Shown: one piece after another, positions 45,817 to 53,495 of the stretch | Numbering within the stretch: the stretch's first letter is position 1 | Layout of the letters: each line of letters begins with the position of its first letter | Assembly (NCBI GenBank): GCA_001714685.2 | Contig: MDTP02000054.1 | Coordinates: 1 to 53,495, forward strand | Reading direction: 5' to 3' | Source of the DNA: Methanosarcina sp. Ant1 | Lineage (GTDB): Archaea; Halobacteriota; Methanosarcinia; Methanosarcinales; Methanosarcinaceae | DNA: 53,495 nt | The notes under the pieces: generated by a model | Told to the model about the DNA's origin: nothing | Databases searched by the model: none | What the model saw: only the letters and a program-made list of their open reading frames with translations | Made by a program: the position numbers and the translations under genes

Positions 45817-47427
45817 ATGGAAATATCTGAAATAAAAAACATGTTCAGCAAACGGTCTAACTCACAATCTATTATTAAAAAACTTTCTCTTAAACTTACT
45901 AATTATAAGAACGAACTATATATGAGTAACGATTTGCTTTTTTCGCTTACTTATATGGCAGCAATTTCAACGGCTAACTTAACAAGAGATAAAATATTTG
46001 GAAGTATCTCTGAAAAGAAAGAATATTGTCCAAGTATTTACTTTAATCAGATCAGAGAATTGGCTCAGAACTGGCATTACGATTACGCTCACGCATGTGA
46101 ACTCATATCCGAAAAAGTAACTAACGATAAATTAAGAGAACTTTTTAACAGATTATCAAATGCTATTTCTGCAGGAGAACCTGATAACGAATTTCTCACA
46201 AAAGAGTGGAAGTTATTCAAGACTAAAAGAAAAGACGAATATGAACGAGAACTTGAAACCACAAAAGAGTGGTCAAATGCTTACACGGCATTGCTTGTTT
46301 CCACATCTCTTGTATCTATAATTATATTGCTTTCGGTAATATTATATAATCTCGGTAACACAAAAACTACATTATCTTCTACAGTAGTTGTCATAGCTTT
46401 AATGTCACTTTTTGGCGTAAGTTTACTCTTTCAAGCTTCTCCTAAGGATGCTAGAGCCCATGATTTAAAAATAAAATCAAAAGAACAGGTCTTTATCTAC
46501 AAGTGGCTTCCACATACGCTTATTTTATCCACTTTAATTATTTTATTTCTCACGATTGTGCCGGCTTTTATTGGTTCGGTTGAATTTTATCTTGACATCA
46601 AAGGAATTGGAATGATTTTAGCCGGAATAGTCATGCTGCCTGTTGGGATCCATGCAAACAGAGATGTTGTTAAAATAGATCAGAGAGATGAAAGTTATAC
46701 AACATTCATAAGGAGTCTGGGGTCTATTGTCAGTGGTGGGGGCTTGACAGTTCCAAAAGCCCTTTTCAAGATCGATCCAAAAAATCTCGGTGAGCTTAAA
46801 GAGATGAGTCGGGATCTTTATAAGAGGCTGGCATCAGGCCTTGACCCCAAGCTATGCTGGGAGAGATTTGTAGGAGAAACAGGCAGTTATTTGATATACA
46901 AATTGACGAATGTTTTTGTGGATGCTGTAAATTTAGGAGGAGATGCAGAAACAGTAGGGGAGCTTGTGAGCTCATCGAATCTTGAAATAGTTCTTTTGAG
47001 GATGAAAAGAGACCGTACATCCAAAGCATTTACCAGTCTCGTTATACCTCTCCATATGTCAATGGTTGCTCTTCTCCTTTTTATAGGCCAGATTCTGACA
47101 GTTTTTACGACTATTATCGCAAAACTGTTTGTCCAATTTAGCATCTCTGGTTCACAACTTCAAGATATCCCAGGAGGTTTGAGTGGTATGAACCTGGGCA
47201 TATTTGGTGGGGTTCCTGTAGAATTATTGGAACAGTTTGTTGTAGTGACAATTATTATTATAACAGTAACTAATATATTAGCAATTGTTGCGGTTAAAGG
47301 GGGGCCAATATACCTGGCATTGTATTATGGTGTGATTTTATTCATCCTATCCGGAATATTAATGGTCGTGATCCCTCCTGTGGTAGATCATACTTTCTCA
47401 TTTAATGGGTTTATGAACGGTATATGA
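45817..47427 (+). CDS. arlJ: ArlJ, membrane platform of the archaellum
   Basis: Integral membrane core protein on which the filament is built, related to pilus TadC/GspF proteins. A soluble N-terminal region (1-165) leads to membrane segments near 170-190, 195-210, 230-255, 265-280, then a T2SS-F-like cytoplasmic domain (290-400) and further helices near 410-435, 470-500 and 505-530. The length of 536 residues is normal. GGTGAT lies before the ATG. Confidence 0.94.
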   Translation: MEISEIKNMFSKRSNSQSIIKKLSLKLTNYKNELYMSNDLLFSLTYMAAISTANLTRDKIFGSISEKKEYCPSIYFNQIRELAQNWHYDYAHACELISEKVTNDKLRELFNRLSNAISAGEPDNEFLTKEWKLFKTKRKDEYERELETTKEWSNAYTALLVSTSLVSIIILLSVILYNLGNTKTTLSSTVVVIALMSLFGVSLLFQASPKDARAHDLKIKSKEQVFIYKWLPHTLILSTLIILFLTIVPAFIGSVEFYLDIKGIGMILAGIVMLPVGIHANRDVVKIDQRDESYTTFIRSLGSIVSGGGLTVPKALFKIDPKNLGELKEMSRDLYKRLASGLDPKLCWERFVGETGSYLIYKLTNVFVDAVNLGGDAETVGELVSSSNLEIVLLRMKRDRTSKAFTSLVIPLHMSMVALLLFIGQILTVFTTIIAKLFVQFSISGSQLQDIPGGLSGMNLGIFGGVPVELLEQFVVVTIIIITVTNILAIVAVKGGPIYLALYYGVILFILSGILMVVIPPVVDHTFSFNGFMNGI

Positions 47428-47440
47428 GGATGTGTATAAA

Positions 47441-48307
47441 ATGGATTTAAGTGCCGTAAGCGGATCAAACTTTACTATATATATAGGGGTTTTTGTAACT
47501 CTGCTAGTAATGGGGATAAGTACTTTATATGATAAATACAAAAGTGAGGGTAAAACCTTAGCTAAAACCAGGGAATTGAAGCATCCTCAAGATTTGAACC
47601 AGAAAATAAAGGGTTTCAGCTCTCAATATATAAACAATTTTTCTGAGTTTAGTAAAAAATTCAGCAATTTAATTCCGAGAAAAGTAAACAAAAGCAATCT
47701 TGAAAACAGTGAAATAAAGCCTCTAAAATCAACAAGCGGGATCCCAAAAATTTTTGGTACTATACGAAGTAAAATTTCATCTTTTTCATTCACTCTAAGT
47801 GGCAAGAAAAACAAGCTTGGTAGTGGAAAATCGGTTCTGCAGTCCAATAAAAAGGTAGAAACTTCAAAACTTCGTGGAAATGAAAAAGTTAGTGCTTTTG
47901 ATATCGATAAAATAGTAGACTCGAAAAAGGATGAGTTGGATTTCGATGATGATATCTTAAATGAAATGTCTACTACAAGTGGTCTAAAAAACAATAAAGC
48001 CGCGTTATTAAATGCAGACCAGGCGTTCGATAAAAATGAATTTGACATTGGATTTGGGGAAATGAATGATGAATCTTCTGAAGATGATTTGTTATTTAAT
48101 ACCAGCTCTGAAAAGATAGCTTTATCTGACGACCGTGACAGTTTAATGGACTCATTAAAGAAAGATATCGTCATTTCTAAAGCGAATAAAATTGATTTTA
48201 TGTCTAAGATGCAGGGTGAAAATCTGGATTTGAAATTAATAAAATCTGATCTTCAGGATGTTCTTAAAAGGTTGAAAAAATTCAGGGATTATTCGAATCA
48301 TAACTGA
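47441..48307 (+). CDS. membrane-anchored coiled-coil protein following arlJ
   Basis: Not recognised by sequence. About 288 residues: one membrane segment near 9-28 (IYIGVFVTLLVMGISTLY), then a long hydrophilic part rich in Lys and Ser, an acidic stretch (about 155-230), and a C-terminal coiled-coil-like region (LDLKLIKSDLQDVLKRLKKF). It has only 13 bases to arlJ, so it belongs to the operon. ArlX of crenarchaea has the same plan (one membrane helix plus coiled coil forming a ring around the motor), yet euryarchaea use ArlC/D/E instead. ATG 47441 is chosen; GTG 47432 would be too close to GAGG. Confidence 0.75.
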   Translation: MDLSAVSGSNFTIYIGVFVTLLVMGISTLYDKYKSEGKTLAKTRELKHPQDLNQKIKGFSSQYINNFSEFSKKFSNLIPRKVNKSNLENSEIKPLKSTSGIPKIFGTIRSKISSFSFTLSGKKNKLGSGKSVLQSNKKVETSKLRGNEKVSAFDIDKIVDSKKDELDFDDDILNEMSTTSGLKNNKAALLNADQAFDKNEFDIGFGEMNDESSEDDLLFNTSSEKIALSDDRDSLMDSLKKDIVISKANKIDFMSKMQGENLDLKLIKSDLQDVLKRLKKFRDYSNHN

Positions 48308-48467
48308 CTAATGGGTTATGAAATAAATTAGAAAAATCACCGTATCCAAAATTGAAGAACTACGATATCAAACTTGAATGGAATAGTATTGCTTTAAAAC
48401 GGAAATAAAATTAATTAAATAATTGTTGAACTAAGTTAAATTTTATAATAATAAACAAAGGTAAGTG

Positions 48468-48659
48468 ATGAAAATGGAAGATGCAAAAGTAGATTCAAAA
48501 ATAGATGCAAAATATATCGGACTTATAGTCTTAGCAGTATTTTCAGGATCAATGCTTGTATACACGTGGCTGTCGATATTTAATAGATTTGATTCTAGTA
48601 TAATGTTCTACGCAGCGCTTCTTATATTTTCATTTTCTTTGATGCTCGTAAAAAGATGA
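48468..48659 (+). CDS. small two-helix membrane protein
   Basis: A 63-residue protein with two membrane segments (about 18-35, IGLIVLAVFSGSMLVYTWL, and 42-60, IMFYAALLIFSFSLMLVK) after a charged N-terminus. GGTAAGTG precedes ATG 48468. It lies 160 bp downstream of the archaellum operon on the same strand and is convergent with valS. Function is unknown; co-transcription with arl is possible but not shown. Confidence 0.6.
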   Translation: MKMEDAKVDSKIDAKYIGLIVLAVFSGSMLVYTWLSIFNRFDSSIMFYAALLIFSFSLMLVKR

Positions 48660-48735
48660 ATGCATTGTCTATGAATTTCTTTAACAGGTTAAAGCTCTCA
48701 AGAAAAGTCAAAATATTAAAAAGGTAAGCTCCTGC

Positions 48736-51345
48736 TTACCTTACAATTACAACAACCGTACCGCTAACTTCAAGCACATCGACTTCCCGGCCGCCGGAGA
48801 TCACTTCTTTTCTTATCTCCACGGCTTCGGATTCGAGCTCAATTTGCTGGCCATTTACAGTAACGGTTATTTTTCCTGAAGTTGCCTGGGCTTCAAGAGC
48901 TGCAGGATTCTCTGCCTGGAGAGCTTTTACAACAGCGCCTGCATCCTTCCTGAAAAGCGGCCCAATAAGGCCCATGTTGGGCTTAACTTCAATGGGCACA
49001 TATTCAAAGGATGGAGCACCCTCCATTAACTCAACTTCAGAGTTCGTAGCGCCTGCAATATCACCTGTATCGATATTTGCACTATATATCTCGATTTTTT
49101 TCAAGGGGGCGTTGAGGGCCATTCCCAGGTCGGACTTATACCTGCGGACTTCACTCGTAATTTCCTTAATAAGCTCTCCTGCAGCTTCGGCTTCTTCGCT
49201 GATGAGACTTTCATCGATCGTGGGCCAGGCTTGTGTATGGACGCTTTCATTGCTAAACCTTGAATACAGCTCTTCTGCAAAAAAAGGTATAAAAGGCGCA
49301 AGCAGGAGCGAGAGAGTTTTCATTGTCCTGTATAGGACATACTGCGCTGCTTTTTTTCCTTCCGGCTTGTCCCCGTAGAGCCTGCCTTTCACGAGTTCCA
49401 GATAGTTGTCAGCAAGAACTTCCCAGGAAAAGCCCCTAATAGCCTTGAAAGTGGAATCAAACTGGTATCCATCAAACTCTTTCGTGGCAGTCTCTACAAG
49501 TCGGTTAAGTTTGCTTAGAAGCCATCTGTCAATTGTAAAGAGGGAATCCAGGGGGAATTTTTCTGCGTCTTCGGGCCCGAAATCCTTTAAGTGGGACATC
49601 GAGAAACGATAGATACTCCACATCTTCTGCAGGAAGCGAGAAGCTGAAACCACATCTTTCCAGCGGAACATTACGTCCGAACCTGTGGAGCCGCCAACTG
49701 CTCCCCACTGCCTGAAGGCATCGGCGCTGTACTGTGAGGTCACTTCTTCGGGGGAAATAACGTTTCCAAGGGACTTGCTCATCTTATGGCCGTCTGTCCC
49801 GAGCACCATGCCGTTGACCATTATAGAATCCCAGGGTCTCTTGCCTTCAAGGGCCAGGCTCCGGAGGATCGTGTAAAAAGCCCATGTCCTGATGATATCA
49901 TGCCCCTGTGGGCGGATCTGTGCAGGTAGGCGGAGTTCGTGCTCGCTTTCCCAGCCAGTAACATGTAATGCCGTAATCGAAGAATCCATCCAGGTATCCA
50001 GGACATCGGTCTCCGGTTCAAATTCGGTTGAGCCGCAGATACAGGCTTTCTTTGGGGCTGCTTCGTTTGGGTCAATCGGGAGCCAGCTTTCTTCTGAAAT
50101 CATGACCTCCCCGCACTGCTTACAGTACCAGATCGGAATTGGAGTTGCAAAGATTCTCTGCCTGGAAATGCACCAGTCCCATTCCATAGTGCCTGTCCAG
50201 TTCTGGAGCCTGACTTTCATATATTCAGGGTACCAGTTAATCTCGTCTGCAGCCTTCAGGATGCCTTCAGGGTTGATCTTCACGAACCACTGGGGTTCGG
50301 AAAGGATTTCTATTGGGGTGTCACAGCGCCAGCAGAGCCCGACATTCTGCTCAAGAGGCGTCTGGTTGTACACAAAACCCACAGTTTTCAGGTCGGAAAT
50401 GACAGCTTCTCTGCACTCGGTTATGCTCATGCCTTCGTACTTGCCTGCCGCTTTTGCCATCTTCCCCTGTTTGTCGATAGCTTTTACAAGGGGCAGTCCG
50501 TACTTTAGCCACCAGCGCACGTCCTGCTTGTCTCCGAAAGTACAGATCATTACCGCGCCTGTACCGAACTCAGGTTCAACAGCTTCATCAGCAATCAGAA
50601 CCACGTTCTGCCCGAAGATGGGGACTGTAATTGTCTGGCCAATGTATCGGCTATAACGCTCATCTTTAGGGTTTACTGCAACTGCAACGCAGGCTGCCAT
50701 CAGTTCTGGCCTGGTGGTTGCAATGTCAACTTTATCGAAGTGGACAAAGTTAAGTTTTGTTTGTCCTGCATCATACTCTACTTCTGCAAAAGCAATGGCA
50801 GTTTCGCAGCGAGGGCACCAGTTAACAGGGTGTTCTTCATGGTAGATATGGCCGTCATTGTACATTCTGACAAAGGACTTCTGTGTCTTTACGAAGTATG
50901 AAGGCTCCATGGTTACGAATTCGTTGCTCCAGTCCACAGAAAAGCCCAGACGCAGCATTGTTTTACGCATCTTGTCAATGTTTCCTTCCGTGAGTTCCCT
51001 GCACATCCTCCGGAATTCTGCACGAGGAACCTGGTTTTTAGTGATCCCGTGAATTTCTTCAACCTTAACTTCTGTTGGAAGACCATGACAGTCCCAGCCC
51101 TCGGGGAACATCACATTGTACCCTCGCATGCGTTTGTATCGGGCAACAAAGTCAATATAGCACCAGTTAAGCGCGTTTCCGATATGGAAATTGCCTGTAG
51201 GATAAGGAGGTGGGGTGTCGATAATATATTGGGGGCGGGTATCCTCTCCCCAGTTGAAGTGGTACATGGAGAGGTCCCACTTCTCCATCCACTTTTCCTC
51301 AACCTCATTTGCATTATATTCTTTTGGAATTTCTGATTCTGTCAT
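48736..51345 (-). CDS. valS: Valyl-tRNA synthetase
   Basis: Charges tRNA-Val. It is a class I synthetase with HIGH motif PTGNFHIGN at residues 48-56, a long editing (CP1) domain near 150-350, zinc-type cysteines (CPRCE, CWRCD, CKQCGE), and KMSKS motif HKMSKSLGN near 522-530. The anticodon domain follows, and a short C-terminal part (about 790-869) ends in VVIVR. The length of 869 residues is usual for archaea. GGAGTG precedes the ATG and a TATA box lies near 51408-51419. Confidence 0.97.
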   Translation of the reverse strand: MTESEIPKEYNANEVEEKWMEKWDLSMYHFNWGEDTRPQYIIDTPPPYPTGNFHIGNALNWCYIDFVARYKRMRGYNVMFPEGWDCHGLPTEVKVEEIHGITKNQVPRAEFRRMCRELTEGNIDKMRKTMLRLGFSVDWSNEFVTMEPSYFVKTQKSFVRMYNDGHIYHEEHPVNWCPRCETAIAFAEVEYDAGQTKLNFVHFDKVDIATTRPELMAACVAVAVNPKDERYSRYIGQTITVPIFGQNVVLIADEAVEPEFGTGAVMICTFGDKQDVRWWLKYGLPLVKAIDKQGKMAKAAGKYEGMSITECREAVISDLKTVGFVYNQTPLEQNVGLCWRCDTPIEILSEPQWFVKINPEGILKAADEINWYPEYMKVRLQNWTGTMEWDWCISRQRIFATPIPIWYCKQCGEVMISEESWLPIDPNEAAPKKACICGSTEFEPETDVLDTWMDSSITALHVTGWESEHELRLPAQIRPQGHDIIRTWAFYTILRSLALEGKRPWDSIMVNGMVLGTDGHKMSKSLGNVISPEEVTSQYSADAFRQWGAVGGSTGSDVMFRWKDVVSASRFLQKMWSIYRFSMSHLKDFGPEDAEKFPLDSLFTIDRWLLSKLNRLVETATKEFDGYQFDSTFKAIRGFSWEVLADNYLELVKGRLYGDKPEGKKAAQYVLYRTMKTLSLLLAPFIPFFAEELYSRFSNESVHTQAWPTIDESLISEEAEAAGELIKEITSEVRRYKSDLGMALNAPLKKIEIYSANIDTGDIAGATNSEVELMEGAPSFEYVPIEVKPNMGLIGPLFRKDAGAVVKALQAENPAALEAQATSGKITVTVNGQQIELESEAVEIRKEVISGGREVDVLEVSGTVVVIVR

Positions 51346-51407
51346 AAAGACACTCCGTGATTGGAAAATAGTTCAAGAATTTCTTGGGTTTTAGAGTGCT
51401 TGCGATT

Positions 51408-51419
51408 ATTTAAATATAT
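51408..51419 (-). promoter_or_regulatory. TATA box of valS
   Basis: On the minus strand GATATATTTAAATAATCG. A start about 25 bp downstream gives a leader near 40 nt before ATG 51345. No other strong TATA was seen in the 100 bp upstream. Confidence 0.5.
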
Positions 51420-51737
51420 CTGGTTTTGGATGAAATGAAAAGCTCTTACTGTTCGAGAACTATCAGGTGTATAAATTTGCTTTCCGTTGATTGCATTTTT
51501 ATCCTGAAAAGCGGCTTGCAGGAAATAATATTTTTTATAATGAGCAAATTTCAAGACTATTATACTTAATTTATAAGGGTATGCTTTCACTGGTGTCTTT
51601 GTGTGATAATATTTACAAAAGATACGTCTAAAGAGAATAAAAATAATGACTTAATATTGAAGCCCGCGAAAAACTGCAGAAAATAGTTTTAACTTAATAA
51701 TAAAATAAGTGAAGCTATTTGAAAATAAGGAATGTTA

Positions 51738-51852
51738 GGTCGTTGTAATGAGTTATTGAAATCCGTAAGCACTAGAATCCCTCTACACTTCCCTCAAATA
51801 CAGGAGATGTACTCACTTTTTCGGAATTGATCAATAACTCATATACACGACC
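51738..51852 (-). mobile_element. 115-bp inverted-repeat element, family A copy 4
   Basis: The ends are GGTCGTTGT...ACACGACC, in the same orientation as copy 2. The flanking 7-mers AATGTTA and AATTTTA differ in one base, which may be a decaying target duplication. The interior (GAGTTATTGA, CCCTCAAATACAGGAGATGT, TCAATAACTC) matches the family. Confidence 0.75.
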
Positions 51853-52187
51853 AATTTTACCAGGAATTTCTTATAAGAAAATACAGGTTGATTCTCAGAC
51901 TCCCGGTTGAACGTTTAGACTATGGCTAGACTAATTATATTAGAGGTGTTTTGCTGATATTGTCTTTGATGATTATTTAAATAAATGGAATTATAGAGTT
52001 ATTACCAAAGTGAAAACTTGAAGTTATTTTCTAGCTATTCCTTAATAAGGATCATATAATTGTAACGTTCCTTTTGAATAATTTCCAAAATACTGTTGAC
52101 GAAATAGCGTTTCCGAAATTATTTATCAAATAGAGTAGATGGAATAATTTAGTTTTGTCGATTAAATTCTGTAATGGAGGAAAATAA

Positions 52188-52766
52188 ATGGGTCAATATG
52201 AAGCAGCTGAAAAACAATATATTCTTGCTCTGGAAAGCGATCCTGATAACGCAGCTGTACACAGTAATTACGGGAATCTCCTGCAACAAATGGGACGCGA
52301 TGAAGAAGCTGAAAAACAATATATTCTTGCTCTGAAAACGGATCCCGATAACGCAGCTATGCACAATAATTACGGAGTTTTGCTTGATAGGATGGGTCGC
52401 TATGAAGAAGCTGGAAAACAGTATATGCTTGCACTGGAAGCTGACCCTAACTATACAGCAGCACATTATAATTACGGGAATAAATTATGTGACATGGGAC
52501 GTTATGAAGAAGCTGAAAAACAGTATCTTCTTGCTCTGAAAACTGACCCCAATAACGCAGCTACACGCTATAATTACGGTTATCTCTTGCAACAAATGGG
52601 ACGCTATGAAGAAGCTGAAAAACAGTATCTTCTTGCTCTTGAAGCTGACCCGAAAGATATAGATATACATTGGAATTACGGAGTTCTCCTCGAAGAATTG
52701 GGACGTAAGGAAGAAGCTGCAATACAGTATCTTCTTGCTCTGGAAGCTGGTTCTGACAATGTATAA
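52188..52766 (+). CDS. TPR-repeat protein, five to six nearly identical 34-residue units
   Basis: A 192-residue helical solenoid made only of tetratricopeptide repeats (consensus NYGxLLxxMGRYEEAEKQYLLA). Units are so alike that 102-bp repeats are visible in the DNA. The frame begins in the middle of a unit (MGQYEAAEKQY) and has no capping helix at the end, so it may be a truncated or contracted copy of a larger TPR protein. GGAGG precedes ATG 52188. Such proteins mediate protein contacts; no partner can be named. Confidence 0.85.
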   Translation: MGQYEAAEKQYILALESDPDNAAVHSNYGNLLQQMGRDEEAEKQYILALKTDPDNAAMHNNYGVLLDRMGRYEEAGKQYMLALEADPNYTAAHYNYGNKLCDMGRYEEAEKQYLLALKTDPNNAATRYNYGYLLQQMGRYEEAEKQYLLALEADPKDIDIHWNYGVLLEELGRKEEAAIQYLLALEAGSDNV

Positions 52767-53495
52767 ACGGTACTGTCAAGTCTACGGGGGATATACAATT
52801 TATAGGTCAGAGTGTAGCTGGAAAAAAATTCTGGCTCTTCGCTATTCCTTATGGATAAGATGCTTTTTCAATTTACCCGTATTGGTTTTTGTGATGATAT
52901 CCACACGAAACAGCGGAGAGCCAAAATTCTTATTCCCTGTAGACTTGACAGAACCTGCCGATGTTTAAGAATATCTGTATCTCACTGAGGGACATAAGTT
53001 CAAAAATTAAAACCAATAAGACAGTAAAAATGTAGTGAGGAACTTCCAAGCCGCAGAGCAGCCCCGCGAGCTGTTTCAGGGCTCATTTCCGCCCCTGACT
53101 TCAGGACAGAGGAATGGGAACTCATTCCCTGGACTTTCCAGCCCAGGCTCTGGAGCTTTTCAATGGGCAGCTCGTGAGTATCTTATATTGTCAAAATCCT
53201 GTATCTCGGGAGAATTTCCAGGAGCATAAAAGGGCTTAAGATGCTAAGAGGCTGTCTTAAAATTCAGGTCATTTCGGGTTTACTCATGGTTTAAAAACGA
53301 TAGCAGCAAAACATTGCTATTTGTTTGGGTAAGTCCCATTCCATAGACCCTAGAAAGGTTTTAAAAAACACCATCATATAACTTGATTGAGGATTTACCT
53401 ATTTTTACTATCGATTACCTAGTACCATGACAACTTAGTTGTGAGTCATTTATATACTTTGAGTTCTTTTTATATCTCATGTTAAATATTAATCT
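52767..53495. other. gene-free right end
   Basis: Contains the family E element at 52833-52922 and a GC-richer stretch (53035-53225) with several inverted repeats, for example GGAATGGGAACTCATTCC and CAGCCCCGCGAGCTG. No accepted gene. The frame at 53035-53229 is Gly/Ser/Pro-rich and has no ribosome site. Confidence 0.5.
52833..52922 (+). mobile_element. 90-bp inverted-repeat element, family E copy 3, with target duplication
   Basis: The ends are GGCTCTTCG...CGGAGAGCC. It is flanked by a perfect 8-bp direct repeat AAAATTCT (52825-52832 and 52923-52930). The core TTATGGATAAGATG and TTGGTTTTTGTGATGATATC match copies 1 and 2. It has no coding capacity. Confidence 0.88.

Larger units (their letters stand above)
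51346..52187. other. gene-free spacer between valS and the TPR gene
   Basis: Holds the valS promoter and a family A element (51738-51852). The rest is AT-rich with no accepted frame. Confidence 0.6.

Noticed and set aside
49892-50656. 254-codon plus-strand frame
   Set aside because: Shadow of valS.
53035-53229. 64-codon plus-strand frame
   Set aside because: Gly/Ser/Pro-rich composition with no ribosome site; the inverted repeats explain the sequence better.

Overview
The window looks like part of a Methanosarcina chromosome. The evidence is archaeal: a class I lysyl-tRNA synthetase, HMG-CoA reductase, an F420H2-oxidase-type flavoprotein (FprA), a DtdA-type D-aminoacyl-tRNA deacylase, CheF and a complete archaellum operon, with GGTGAT/GGAGG ribosome sites and TTTATATA-type TATA boxes. 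The species call is inference from gene content and style; no rRNA or tRNA gene was seen.

Layout. 1-1127 is AT-rich and gene-poor, with a 16-17 bp direct-repeat array. 1128-7018 holds lysS, a methyltransferase, a BofA-like membrane protein, a DNPH1-like nucleotide hydrolase and a double-domain U32 protein. 7019-11006 holds hmgA and a DsrE-like gene between repeat-rich spacers. 11357-25069 is the chemotaxis region: a duplicated soluble PAS-PAS receptor pair separated by a solo TnpB element, then cheW-cheF-cheY-cheB-cheA-cheC-cheD-cheR, mostly overlapping. 25074-34413 is a mixed stretch: a carboxymuconolactone-decarboxylase-like gene, a GNAT enzyme, an FMN oxidoreductase, marR-lon, a 52-residue Cys-rich protein, a DUF3147 pair and dtdA. 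34920-38968 has a divergent glutamine synthetase, fprA and a membrane protein. 40056-48307 is the archaellum cluster arlB1-arlB2 / arlCE-F-G-H-I-J plus an unrecognised membrane-anchored coiled-coil gene. valS and a TPR gene follow.

How the genes work together. The soluble receptors probably signal through CheW-CheA to CheY and CheB. CheC, CheD and CheR provide adaptation. CheF would couple CheY-P to the archaellum encoded 15 kb downstream. The two arl promoters and the hairpin between arlB2 and arlCE suggest that archaellin is made in excess over the motor.

The most distinctive unlabelled structure is in the spacers. Two miniature inverted-repeat element families are visible. One is about 90 bp with GGCTCTT ends and 8-bp target duplications, and one insertion can be matched to an empty-site copy. 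The other is 113-115 bp with GGTCGTGT ends, and one copy has a perfect 8-bp duplication. There are also CGCGGAAAG long hairpins, a cluster of perfect short hairpins at 7807-7886, and several satellite arrays. Other points for follow-up are a four-cysteine N-terminal extension on CheD, a Cys-rich MarR upstream of a soluble bacterial-type Lon, and the gene after arlJ.
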